Part shown: positions 8,006-15,249 of the stretch, one piece after another
Numbering within the stretch: position 1 is the stretch's first letter
Layout: every line of letters starts with the position of its first letter
NCBI RefSeq assembly: GCF_000719285.1
Contig: NZ_JOFS01000063.1
Location: forward strand, 1-24,004
DNA: 24,004 nt
Reading direction: 5' to 3'
DNA from: Streptomyces bicolor
Lineage (GTDB): Bacteria; Actinomycetota; Actinomycetes; Streptomycetales; Streptomycetaceae
Position numbers and translations under genes: made by a program
Notes under the pieces: generated by a model
Told to the model about the DNA's origin: nothing
The model's database searches: none
What the model saw: only the letters and a program-made list of their open reading frames with translations

Positions 8006-10078
8006 ATGACCGGGGACAGTGCCGCTTCGGCCCCCGGTCGGACCGGGGCCCGTCCGGAGCGGCCTGTCGGCCGGAAGTCGGCGGGCTCCCGTTGGGCTCG
8101 GATTCTGGAGGGCGGGCTGCTTCAGGGCGGAGTCCAGGGCAGCCCGGTCCTCCGCCTGCTGCTGCGCTGGGTGCGTCGGCCGCTGCTGCCGGTCATGCGG
8201 CTGTGGCGGCGCAACATCCAGCTGAAGGTCGTCGCCACGACCCTGCTGATGTCGCTGGGTGTTGTTCTGCTGCTGGGCTTCGTGGTCATCGGGCAGGTGC
8301 GCAACGGGCTGCTCGACGCCAAGGTGAAGGCTTCGCAGAGCCAGGCCACGGGCGGGTTCGCGGCGGCCAAGCAGAGGGCGGACGAGGCGGCGGCCGGGAC
8401 CGCCGACGACGGAACGACGGTGGACGACCGTTCCGAGCAGAATGTCACCTCGTGGATGAGCGACCTCGTCTCCTCGCTCTCCAGTGGCGGGCAGGGGGCC
8501 TTCGAGGTGGTGACGCTTCCGGCCTCCACGGGAAGTGACACCGGCGGGCGCGGGCGGCGTGCCTCCGGCGATGTGGACCCGACCGCGAGTGTGCCCGAGG
8601 CTCTGCGTGAGCGCATCGACAGCGCCACGGGGGCGTTCCAGAGCTATACGCGCATCGTCTATCAGCCCTCCGCTCAGAAGGACTCCCAGCCGGCCCTGGT
8701 CATCGGCAAGCAGGTCAACGACCCCAACGGCGACCCGTACCAGCTCTACTACCTCTTCCCGCTCAGCCAGGAGGAGAAGTCGCTGAGCCTGGTCAAGGGG
8801 ACGCTCGCCACGGCCGGGCTCTTCGTCGTCGTACTGCTCGGAGCCATCGCCTGGCTCGTGGTGCGCCAGGTGGTCACGCCCGTGCGGATGGCGGCCGGGA
8901 TCGCCGAGCGGTTGTCGGCGGGGCGCCTGCAGGAGCGGATGAAGGTGACCGGCGAGGACGACATCGCGCGGCTCGGTGAGGCCTTCAACAAGATGGCGCA
9001 GAACCTGCAGCTGAAGATCCAGCAGCTGGAGGACCTGTCGCGGATGCAGCGGCGGTTCGTCTCCGACGTCTCGCACGAGCTGCGGACGCCGCTGACGACC
9101 GTACGCATGGCTGCCGACGTCATCCATGAGGCGCGGGAGGACTTCGATCCGGTGACCGCGCGGTCGGCGGAGCTCCTCACCGACCAGCTGGACCGGTTCG
9201 AGTCGCTGCTCGCCGACCTGCTGGAGATCAGCCGGTTCGACGCGGGCGCGGCGGCGCTGGAGGCCGAGCCGATCGACCTCAGGGAGGTCGTACGTCGTGT
9301 CGTCACCGGGGCCGAGCCGCTCGCCGAGCGCAAGGGCACCCGGATACGGATCCTCGGCGACCAGCAGCCGATCGTCGCCGAGGCCGATGCCCGGCGCGTC
9401 GAGCGGGTGCTGCGCAACCTCGTGGTCAACGCCGTCGAACACGGCGAGGGCAGGGATGTCGTCGTCAAACTCGCGGCGGCGGGCGGGGCGGTCGCGGTCG
9501 CGGTGCGGGACTACGGCGTCGGGCTCAAGCCCGGGGAGGCGACCCGTGTCTTCAGCCGCTTCTGGCGGGCCGACCCGGCACGCGCGCGTACCACGGGCGG
9601 AACGGGGCTGGGGCTGTCCATCGCGCTGGAGGACGCGCGACTGCACGGTGGCTGGCTGCAGGCGTGGGGCGAGCCGGGGGGCGGTTCGCAGTTCCGGCTG
9701 ACGCTGCCGCGGACCGCGGACGAGCCGCTGCGGGGTTCGCCGATACCCCTGGAGCCCAAGGACTCGCGCCGCAATCGTGGACTCAATGACGCCGGTCTGC
9801 CGCGTGGCGGCGGTGAGAAGGCCGCGACGGTGCCGGCGCAGCCCACCGGTGACCAGGTGACCCCGATGACGTCGAGGGACCCGATCGCGCCGAGGGGCAC
9901 GGCGGTCCCGAAGGCCGATCCGACGGCGCTGCCCGGCAACGGCGCGCGTGTGGTGCCCCGGCCCGCGTCGACTGCGCGTCGGCAGGACGACGCGCCGGGT
10001 GCGGAAGGGCCGCCGAGTGAGGAAACCGGGCGGGCCGAGGAGTCGAGCAAGCATGGGGAGGCATCTCGTGGGCGCTGA
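8006..10078 (+). CDS. mtrB: MtrB, sensor histidine kinase
   Basis: The protein has 690 residues. A basic cytoplasmic N-terminus (1-70) is followed by transmembrane helix 1 (about 73-95), an extracytoplasmic sensor region (96-264), transmembrane helix 2 (about 265-286) and a HAMP domain (287-339). The HisKA segment carries the phosphorylated His357 in FVSDVSHELRTPL. The HATPase domain has N475 (NLVVNAVEHG), DYGVGL (502-507) and GGTGLGL (531-537). Residues after about 575 are a Pro/Ala/Arg-rich, probably disordered tail of more than 100 residues. MtrB phosphorylates MtrA. The ATG lies one base after the mtrA stop without its own strong ribosome-binding site, so translation is probably coupled. 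The 3' end overlaps lpqB by 11 bases. Confidence 0.96.
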   Translation: MTGDSAASAPGRTGARPERPVGRKSAGSRWARILEGGLLQGGVQGSPVLRLLLRWVRRPLLPVMRLWRRNIQLKVVATTLLMSLGVVLLLGFVVIGQVRNGLLDAKVKASQSQATGGFAAAKQRADEAAAGTADDGTTVDDRSEQNVTSWMSDLVSSLSSGGQGAFEVVTLPASTGSDTGGRGRRASGDVDPTASVPEALRERIDSATGAFQSYTRIVYQPSAQKDSQPALVIGKQVNDPNGDPYQLYYLFPLSQEEKSLSLVKGTLATAGLFVVVLLGAIAWLVVRQVVTPVRMAAGIAERLSAGRLQERMKVTGEDDIARLGEAFNKMAQNLQLKIQQLEDLSRMQRRFVSDVSHELRTPLTTVRMAADVIHEAREDFDPVTARSAELLTDQLDRFESLLADLLEISRFDAGAAALEAEPIDLREVVRRVVTGAEPLAERKGTRIRILGDQQPIVAEADARRVERVLRNLVVNAVEHGEGRDVVVKLAAAGGAVAVAVRDYGVGLKPGEATRVFSRFWRADPARARTTGGTGLGLSIALEDARLHGGWLQAWGEPGGGSQFRLTLPRTADEPLRGSPIPLEPKDSRRNRGLNDAGLPRGGGEKAATVPAQPTGDQVTPMTSRDPIAPRGTAVPKADPTALPGNGARVVPRPASTARRQDDAPGAEGPPSEETGRAEESSKHGEASRGR
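10055..10061 (+). promoter_or_regulatory. ribosome-binding site that fixes the lpqB start
   Basis: GGGGAGG lies six bases before the GTG at 10068. The alternative in-frame ATG at 10053 would sit inside and before this site and has only a weak upstream GAG, so GTG is preferred. Confidence 0.8.
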
Positions 10079-11909
10079 GCGCGAGGGGGGCGCCCGGCGC
10101 ACGCGTGGGCGCGTGGTGGCGTACGCAGCCTGTGGCGCCGTACTGCTGGCCGGGTGCGCCTCCATGCCCGACAGCGGCGATCTGCGCGGCGTCGAGTCCA
10201 CGCCGCGCCAGGACAACCGCGTGCGGGTCTTCGCCATGCCGCCGCACGAGGACGCTTCGTCCTCGGAGATCGTCTCGGGCTTCCTGGAGGCGCTGACCAG
10301 CGACGATCCGGATTACGAGATAGCGCGCAAGTACCTGACCGAGGAGGCCTCGGAGAGGTGGCGGCCCTTGCTGTCCACCACGGTGCTCGCCGACGGACCC
10401 GGCGTCGACCCCGACCGGGTGGGGGGCCGGGAGGAGACCGACAGCCTCTCGTACACCCTGAGCGGCACCAAGGTCGCCACGGTCGACGCCCAGCAGTCGT
10501 ACTCGCCCGCAGGCGGGGACTACCGGGAGACGATGCACCTCACCCGGGACACGAAGACCAAGCAGTGGCGCATCGACGTGCCGCCGCGCGGTGTCGTCAT
10601 GGGTAAGTCGGACTTCCAGCGCAACTACATGTCCGTCGACAAGTACTACTTCGCCACGAACACCACGCTCGGGACCTCCCCGCACACGGCCGCGGTCGCC
10701 GATCCCGTGTATGTGCGCAGGAACGTGGACCCCATGACGGAGATGGTGCGCTCGCTGCTCAAGGGGCCCACCAGCTGGCTCAACCCGGTGGTCAGGTCCA
10801 GCTTCCCCACCGGTACGGCGCTCAAGAAGGACGGCGACTCTCTGACGCCCGACGACCAGAACAGGCTGACCGTGCCGTTGAACGACAAGGCGGCCGGGGT
10901 CGGGCTGGCCAAGTGCAACGAGATGGCGGCGCAGCTTCTGTTCACTCTGCAGAACCTCACACCCACGGTGGACGAGGTCGAGCTGACGGCGGGCGGCAGG
11001 CAGCTGTGCACGCTCAGGGAGGACCAGGCGGAGGCCGTCGTCACGCGCGGGTCGGTCGAACGCGCCGATTACCTGTACTTCCTCGACGCCAAGCACCGTC
11101 TCGTTCGGCTGGCCGCCGCGACCAACGACACGCATCCCGATCCGGTGCCGGGTCCCCTCGGGGAGGGCGAGAAGCAGCTCGGTTCGGTGGCGGTGTCGCG
11201 TGATGAGGACATGGCGGCCGGGGTCGGCCTCGACGGCAAGGAGATGTACGTCGGAGCGCTGGCGTCGGGCGGCCCGGTCGGGGAGCCCGAGCTGACCAGC
11301 GAGGGCAGGACGCCGGAGGAGCGGTTGTCGACGCCGAGCTGGGACGCCCAGGGCGACCTGTGGGTGGCGGACCGCGATCCCGACAACCCCCGGCTGCTCC
11401 TGCTGGAGGAGGGCGTGGACGATCCGCTGGTGGTGAAGACGCCACCGAGCCTTGAGGGGCGCATCGAGTCCGTGCGGGTGGCCGCCGACGGTGTGCGGAT
11501 CGCGCTCGTCGTGAAGAAGGGCGACAAGTCGTCGCTGCTCATCGGGCGGATCCAACGCGGTGAGGACGGCAAGGACGTGGAGCCGACGGCGGTGTCCGTG
11601 CACGAACTGCGTTCCGCGACGCCGGAATTGGAGGAGGTCACCGCCATGTCGTGGGCCGGGGACAGCCGCCTGGTGGTGGCCGGGCGCGAGAAGGGCGGCG
11701 TCCAGACCATGCGGTACGTGCAGGTCGACGGCTCGACACCGGAGGGGCCGGTGCCCGCGGCCCTCAGCGGCGTAAGGGAGATCACCGCGTCCGAGGACGT
11801 GCGGCTGCCGCTGGTCGGCTACTCGGAGGACGGGATCGTACGGCTGCCCTCCGGGATGCAGTGGCAGAAGGTGGTGACGGACGGGACCGCGCCGGTTTAT
11901 CCGGGGTGA
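10068..11909 (+). CDS. lpqB: LpqB, lipoprotein accessory to MtrAB
   Basis: The protein has 613 residues from the GTG start. A twin-basic N-region (ARRTRGR) and a hydrophobic stretch lead to a lipobox LLAGC, with the lipidated cysteine at residue 30. The mature protein should therefore be anchored on the outer face of the membrane. The middle part (roughly 195-315) fits a GerMN-type domain, and the C-terminal half fits the LpqB beta-propeller region. LpqB interacts with the sensor part of MtrB and modulates the MtrAB response. It is the third gene of the mtrAB operon, overlapping mtrB by 11 bases. An ATG at 10053 would add five residues without altering the signal peptide. Confidence 0.94.
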   Translation: MGAEREGGARRTRGRVVAYAACGAVLLAGCASMPDSGDLRGVESTPRQDNRVRVFAMPPHEDASSSEIVSGFLEALTSDDPDYEIARKYLTEEASERWRPLLSTTVLADGPGVDPDRVGGREETDSLSYTLSGTKVATVDAQQSYSPAGGDYRETMHLTRDTKTKQWRIDVPPRGVVMGKSDFQRNYMSVDKYYFATNTTLGTSPHTAAVADPVYVRRNVDPMTEMVRSLLKGPTSWLNPVVRSSFPTGTALKKDGDSLTPDDQNRLTVPLNDKAAGVGLAKCNEMAAQLLFTLQNLTPTVDEVELTAGGRQLCTLREDQAEAVVTRGSVERADYLYFLDAKHRLVRLAAATNDTHPDPVPGPLGEGEKQLGSVAVSRDEDMAAGVGLDGKEMYVGALASGGPVGEPELTSEGRTPEERLSTPSWDAQGDLWVADRDPDNPRLLLLEEGVDDPLVVKTPPSLEGRIESVRVAADGVRIALVVKKGDKSSLLIGRIQRGEDGKDVEPTAVSVHELRSATPELEEVTAMSWAGDSRLVVAGREKGGVQTMRYVQVDGSTPEGPVPAALSGVREITASEDVRLPLVGYSEDGIVRLPSGMQWQKVVTDGTAPVYPG

Positions 11910-11964
11910 CGATGTGTCCGGGCCGGGTCGGGACGGGCCGTCGAGGTTCCCGGACGGTGAGTTG

Positions 11965-12008
11965 GCGGCCGCTTCTGGCCGGAGGAAACTCCGGTTGGGG
12001 GCGGCCGC
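11965..12008 (+). terminator. nested hairpin with GAAA tetraloop, probable mtrAB-lpqB terminator
   Basis: An outer stem pairs GCGGCCGC (11965-11972) with GCGGCCGC (12001-12008). A symmetric 6x6 internal loop follows, then an inner stem CCGGAG (11979-11984) with CTCCGG (11989-11994) closed by a GAAA tetraloop of the GNRA class. TTTGTTG follows the outer stem. Position and shape fit a terminator for the upstream operon. Confidence 0.65.
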
Positions 12009-12023
12009 TTTGTTGTGGGGCGG

Positions 12024-12054
12024 GACTCCCGCTCTGCGGGGTTCCGCGGGAGTC
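12024..12054. repeat. perfect 9-bp inverted repeat
   Basis: GACTCCCGC (12024-12032) pairs with GCGGGAGTC (12046-12054) around a 13-base loop. It follows the nested hairpin and could be a second terminator element or an operator. Confidence 0.5.
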
Positions 12055-12123
12055 GGGCGTGGCTGTGGGACGGATACGGCGAGGTCGGGGGCTGGAACCG
12101 GTCAGGCGTGGCTGTAGGGCGGA
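12052..12123 (+). repeat. imperfect 23-base direct repeat upstream of comF
   Basis: The 23 bases at 12052-12074 recur at 12101-12123 with three mismatches (start-to-start distance 49). Both copies carry the GGCGTGGCTGT core. No function is apparent. Confidence 0.6.
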
Positions 12124-12149
12124 AGCGGGTCTCCGCGGGGCGACCGGAG

Positions 12150-12176
12150 TTTTCCACAGGGGTTACCCACAGGGGT
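12150..12176 (+). promoter_or_regulatory. two DnaA-box-like 9-mers in a 13-base tandem repeat
   Basis: TTTTCCACA (12150-12158) and TTACCCACA (12163-12171) each differ by one base from the E. coli-type DnaA box TTATCCACA. They sit in a tandem repeat whose common part is CCACAGGGGT (12154-12163 and 12167-12176). They end 35 bases before the comF start. Binding by DnaA is an inference; the repeat itself is direct. Confidence 0.45.
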
Positions 12177-12211
12177 GGCTGGTCGGCTCGGGCGTTGGCA
12201 CAGTGGTGGGC

Positions 12212-13255
12212 ATGCGGGGGTGGTGGCAGGACCTCACCGACCTGGTGCTGCCGGCCGAGTGCGGAGGCTGTGGAAGGTCTCGCACGGTGCTCTGCCCGGA
12301 GTGCCGTGCCGTTCTGAGCGGGGCCGTACCCAGCCGGGTGCGACCGGTGCCGGAGCCGCCCGGGCTGCCGGTCGTGCACGCGGTGGCCCGGTACACGGAC
12401 GAGGTGCGGGCGGCTTTGCTGGCTCACAAGGAGCGCGGCGCGCTGGCGCTCGCCGCGCCGCTCGGCGCAGCGCTGGCGGGCGCTGTGCGGGAGGCGCTTC
12501 AGGAGGCCGGTGCGGGTGGCTGTGGGGCGTCGGCGCGGGGAGCACGGCCCGGGCGGTCTGGCTGGGATGCGCGGTCCATGGGGGCTGCGCGGGTCCAGGG
12601 CGCTCAGGTGCGCGCGGACAGGGTGGGGAGGTCCGGGAGCGCCGCTGCGCCGGTCCTGCTCGTACCCGTTCCGTCGGCGCGGGGGGCGGTGCGGGCACGG
12701 GGGCATGATCCGGCGCGGCGGATCGCGCTCGCGGCCGCGGGTGAGCTGCGGCGGGCCGGGACGCCGGCGCGGGTGCTCGCCGTGCTGCGGCAGCGGCGTG
12801 CGGTGGCCGATCAGTCGGGGCTCAACTCCCGGCAGCGGCTGGACAATCTCGCGGGCGCGTTGACGGTGGCTCCTGGGGGAGGCCGGCTGCTCGGGGGTGG
12901 TCCGGTCGTGCTCGTCGACGATCTGATGACGACGGGCGCGTCCCTGGCGGAGGCGGCCCGTGCCGTGCGGGCGGCCTTGGCGGAGGGAGGGAGCGTATAC
13001 GGCAGAACGTTTGCGGAGGTGGATGCGTATGGATGGGTGACCGAGCAGTTCGGTGCGTGTGGCGACGGCACAACCGCTGTGTACGCGACGGGAAGTCGGG
13101 AAAGCACAGGGGAACGGAGAACCGGATCTACGGAGGGCGTGGTGCGGCGAGCGCGCGAGATGCCGGGAATCATGGGTGGTGGACGCGTCGGCGACCTGAT
13201 CTGCGCGGCCGTGGTCGCTGCGACACCGGATTCTTTCGAAATAAACCGGAACTGA
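12212..13255 (+). CDS. comF: ComF-family phosphoribosyltransferase-like protein
   Basis: The protein has 347 residues. A four-cysteine zinc site opens it (Cys17, Cys20, Cys28, Cys31 in CGGC...CPEC). A phosphoribosyltransferase fold follows, with the VPVP segment (151-154), the R-Q-R-L-D-N-L region (208-213) and the PRPP loop VVLVDDLMTTGAS (232-244). The protein ends in CAAVVAATPDSFEINRN, the usual streptomycete ComF terminus. ComF proteins serve in DNA uptake in naturally competent bacteria; in actinobacteria the role is unknown. Two stretches look inserted: a Gly/Ala/Arg-rich one (about 100-146) and one of about 70 residues (about 260-330) before the last strand. Together they make the protein about 100 residues longer than typical. 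Start ATG 12212 has only GGTGGG nearby. Confidence 0.88.
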   Translation: MRGWWQDLTDLVLPAECGGCGRSRTVLCPECRAVLSGAVPSRVRPVPEPPGLPVVHAVARYTDEVRAALLAHKERGALALAAPLGAALAGAVREALQEAGAGGCGASARGARPGRSGWDARSMGAARVQGAQVRADRVGRSGSAAAPVLLVPVPSARGAVRARGHDPARRIALAAAGELRRAGTPARVLAVLRQRRAVADQSGLNSRQRLDNLAGALTVAPGGGRLLGGGPVVLVDDLMTTGASLAEAARAVRAALAEGGSVYGRTFAEVDAYGWVTEQFGACGDGTTAVYATGSRESTGERRTGSTEGVVRRAREMPGIMGGGRVGDLICAAVVAATPDSFEINRN

Positions 13256-13325
13256 CCGCGAACTTGCATCGTTGCAGGTTACGAGAGGGCCTATTCACCT
13301 GAACGGAGGTACGCCGCAGTAGAGG

Positions 13326-13355
13326 GTGACGACATCCGTCCGGGCGAGATATGTT
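13326..13355 (+). promoter_or_regulatory. candidate promoter for hpf
   Basis: GTGACG, an 18-base spacer and TATGTT match the streptomycete housekeeping promoter (TTGAC / TANNNT) at most positions. It would give a leader of about 210 bases before the hpf GTG. This is pattern evidence only. Confidence 0.35.
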
Positions 13356-13560
13356 CGGTTGTGAGGGAAAGGCGCAGGCCATCCCCGTCGTATCCGAATG
13401 CCGTGCTGCGGGTTTTGCGCAATTGACTCGCGGCCATGGGGTGGAGATCTTGCCCATGGGGGAGGAGGAGGTGGAAGTCACCGAGTCCGAGGTTCCGGGG
13501 TTCACCGGAGCCTGGTGCAAAAGGGAGATGCTCCGCCGATGGAGCGGAGCGATCCGGGAA

Positions 13561-13565
13561 CGGAG
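13561..13565 (+). promoter_or_regulatory. ribosome-binding site that fixes the hpf start
   Basis: CGGAG lies six bases before the GTG at 13572. The in-frame ATG at 13539 has GGGAG 11 bases upstream, a poorer spacing. Homologues begin with the DIVVKGRKTEVPERF sequence that follows the GTG. Confidence 0.7.
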
Positions 13566-13571
13566 TTCTGC

Positions 13572-14264
13572 GTGGACATCGTCGTCAAGGGCCGCAAGAC
13601 CGAGGTGCCCGAGCGGTTCCGCAAGCACGTGGCCGAGAAGCTGAAGCTGGAGAAAATCCAGAGGCTCGACGCCAAGGTGATCAGCCTCGACGTCGAGGTG
13701 TCCAAGGAGCCCAACCCCCGACAGGCCGACCGCAGTGATCGAGTGGAGATCACGCTCCGCTCCCGCGGTCCGGTGATCCGGGCGGAGGCAGCGGCCAGCG
13801 ATCCGTACGCGGCACTCGACCTGGCGGCGGAGAAGCTGGATGCCCGGCTGCGCAAGCAGCACGACAAGCGTTTCTCGCGCCGAGGCGCACGCCGACTCAC
13901 GGCGGCCGAGGTCCCCGACCACGTTCCGGGCGCGGCGACGCTCAACGGGAACGGCCACACCTTCCAGACGGAAGAACCGGACGGCGTTCCCACCAAGAAG
14001 ATCGGCTCGCTGGAAGTGAAGGGCGAAGGCCCGCTCGTCGTACGCGAGAAGACGCACGTCGCCTCCCCGATGACCCTCGACCAGGCCCTCTACGAGATGG
14101 AGCTGGTCGGGCACGACTTCTACCTGTTCGTCGACTCCGAGACCAAGGAACCGAGTGTCGTCTACCGGCGGCACGCCTACGACTACGGCGTCATCCACCT
14201 CAGCACGGACCCGATGGTCACCCAGGCGCAGGCTCCCGCGGCAGGTGGCACGCTGGGCGGCTGA
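13572..14264 (+). CDS. hpf: long-form ribosome hibernation promoting factor
   Basis: The protein has 230 residues. The N-terminal domain (1 to about 105) is the S30AE/YfiA fold, opening with DIVVKGRKTEVPERFRKHV and rich in Lys/Arg for binding the decoding centre of the 30S subunit. A variable linker (about 106-170) follows. The C-terminal domain (about 175-228), with MTLDQALYEMELVGHDFYLFVDSETKEPSVVYRRHAYDYGVI features, is the dimerisation domain that joins two ribosomes into 100S particles. Length and two-domain layout are those of long HPF, not of the short enterobacterial form. The gene lies between comF and an orphan response regulator, as in the conserved actinobacterial order leading to secA. 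Confidence 0.95.
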   Translation: MDIVVKGRKTEVPERFRKHVAEKLKLEKIQRLDAKVISLDVEVSKEPNPRQADRSDRVEITLRSRGPVIRAEAAASDPYAALDLAAEKLDARLRKQHDKRFSRRGARRLTAAEVPDHVPGAATLNGNGHTFQTEEPDGVPTKKIGSLEVKGEGPLVVREKTHVASPMTLDQALYEMELVGHDFYLFVDSETKEPSVVYRRHAYDYGVIHLSTDPMVTQAQAPAAGGTLGG

Positions 14265-14285
14265 CCCATCCGGCTGACAGCTGAG

Positions 14286-14326
14286 CCGGTGCCCCTGGAG
14301 CGCGTGTGCGCCCCCAGGGGCACCGG
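14286..14326 (+). terminator. intrinsic terminator after hpf
   Basis: A perfect 13-bp stem pairs CCGGTGCCCCTGG (14286-14298) with CCAGGGGCACCGG (14314-14326) around a 15-base loop, 21 bases after the hpf stop. It has no T tract, as usual in Streptomyces. It separates hpf from the response regulator. Confidence 0.85.
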
Positions 14327-14465
14327 TGTGCGACCACTTCGCGCCCCGCTCGTCACCGTAGTGTCGGACGGGCATGAAATCATGGCCGCACCGGCCCAAC
14401 CGGTGGGCCGCTGCCTTGGGTTGGCGATGGCACAGGACCAGCCACAGCCTTCAGGGGGAGGAACG

Positions 14466-15212
14466 ATGGCGGACAGCTTCGGACCGATGCGGGACGAGGA
14501 TGCCGACGGTGACGTCGTTGGCATGGGCCCGAACGAGGGCTCGCCACGCAAGGAGCCGATCAGAGTCCTCGTCGTGGACGACCATGCTCTCTTCCGTCGT
14601 GGACTGGAGATCGTGCTCGCGGCCGAGGAGGACATCCAGGTCGTGGGGGAGGCGGGCGACGGCGCGGAGGCCGTCGACAAGGCCGCGGACCTGCTGCCGG
14701 ACATCGTCCTGATGGACGTCCGCATGCCCAAGCGGGGCGGCATCGAGGCCTGCACCTCCATCAAGGAGGTGGCCCCCAGCGCGAAGATCATCATGCTGAC
14801 GATCAGCGACGAGGAGGCCGACCTCTACGACGCGATCAAGGCCGGCGCGACCGGTTATCTCCTCAAGGAGATCTCCACGGACGAGGTGGCCACCGCCATC
14901 CGCGCGGTGGCCGACGGGCAGTCGCAGATCAGCCCGTCCATGGCGTCGAAGCTGCTCACCGAGTTCAAGTCGATGATCCAGCGCACGGACGAGCGACGGC
15001 TCGTGCCCGCGCCGCGGCTGACGGACCGCGAGCTGGAGGTCCTCAAGCTCGTCGCCACCGGAATGAACAACCGCGACATCGCCAAGGAGTTGTTCATCTC
15101 CGAGAACACCGTGAAGAACCATGTGCGCAACATCCTGGAGAAGCTGCAGCTGCACTCCAGGATGGAGGCCGTGGTGTACGCGATGCGGGAGAAGATCCTC
15201 GAGATCCGCTGA
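14466..15212 (+). CDS. orphan NarL/LuxR-type response regulator
   Basis: The protein has 248 residues. A 30-residue acidic, flexible N-terminal extension precedes the receiver domain (31-150), with Asp38/Asp39, phosphoacceptor Asp84 in VLMDVRMPKRGG, Thr112 and Lys134 (YLLKEI). A LuxR-type helix-turn-helix (about 183-245) reads LTDRELEVLKLVATGMNNRDIAKELFISENTVKNHV. All phosphorylation residues are present, so it should be a normal phosphorylated regulator, yet no kinase gene is nearby. The ATG has an excellent ribosome-binding site (GGGGGAGG, 14454-14461). It has its own upstream terminator and faces a convergent gene, so it is probably monocistronic. Partner kinase and target genes are unknown. 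Confidence 0.93.
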   Translation: MADSFGPMRDEDADGDVVGMGPNEGSPRKEPIRVLVVDDHALFRRGLEIVLAAEEDIQVVGEAGDGAEAVDKAADLLPDIVLMDVRMPKRGGIEACTSIKEVAPSAKIIMLTISDEEADLYDAIKAGATGYLLKEISTDEVATAIRAVADGQSQISPSMASKLLTEFKSMIQRTDERRLVPAPRLTDRELEVLKLVATGMNNRDIAKELFISENTVKNHVRNILEKLQLHSRMEAVVYAMREKILEIR

Positions 15213-15230
15213 AGCCGGGCCGAGCGGCTT
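15212..15230. terminator. small hairpin between convergent genes
   Basis: AAGCCG (15212-15217) pairs with CGGCTT (15225-15230) around a seven-base loop, starting in the stop codon of the response regulator. It is short and could act in both directions. Confidence 0.4.
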
Positions 15231-15249
15231 GCTTCGACGGTCCTGAAGG

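Larger units (their letters stand above)
11910..12211. other. structured 302-base intergenic region between lpqB and comF
   Basis: No gene is visible here. From left to right the region holds a nested hairpin (11965-12008), a second hairpin (12024-12054), an imperfect 23-base direct repeat (12052-12074 and 12101-12123, three mismatches) and two tandem DnaA-box-like 9-mers (12150-12158 and 12163-12171). comF starts 40 bases later. Any comF promoter must lie here, but I see no convincing -35/-10 pair. Confidence 0.7.
13256..13571 (+). other. 316-base leader region upstream of hpf
   Basis: No convincing gene lies here. It is less GC-rich than its surroundings in the first half. Candidate promoter elements are GTGACG (13326-13331) and TATGTT (13350-13355), 18 bases apart. 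A TTGACT further on has no matching -10. An open frame beginning at 13351 runs on into hpf in another frame and shows no family features. Confidence 0.5.

Noticed and set aside
7898..11603. Two long minus-strand open frames (779 and 606 codons) opposite mtrB and lpqB
   Set aside because: They are shadows of well-identified genes, with Arg/Pro/His-rich low-complexity composition.
13422..13450. TTGACT as a -35 element for hpf
   Set aside because: The hexamer at the matching distance is GATCTT, which does not fit TANNNT.
13351..13644. A 97-codon open frame before and into hpf
   Set aside because: Its second half is an out-of-frame reading of hpf, it lacks a good ribosome-binding site, and its ATG falls in a candidate -10 element.
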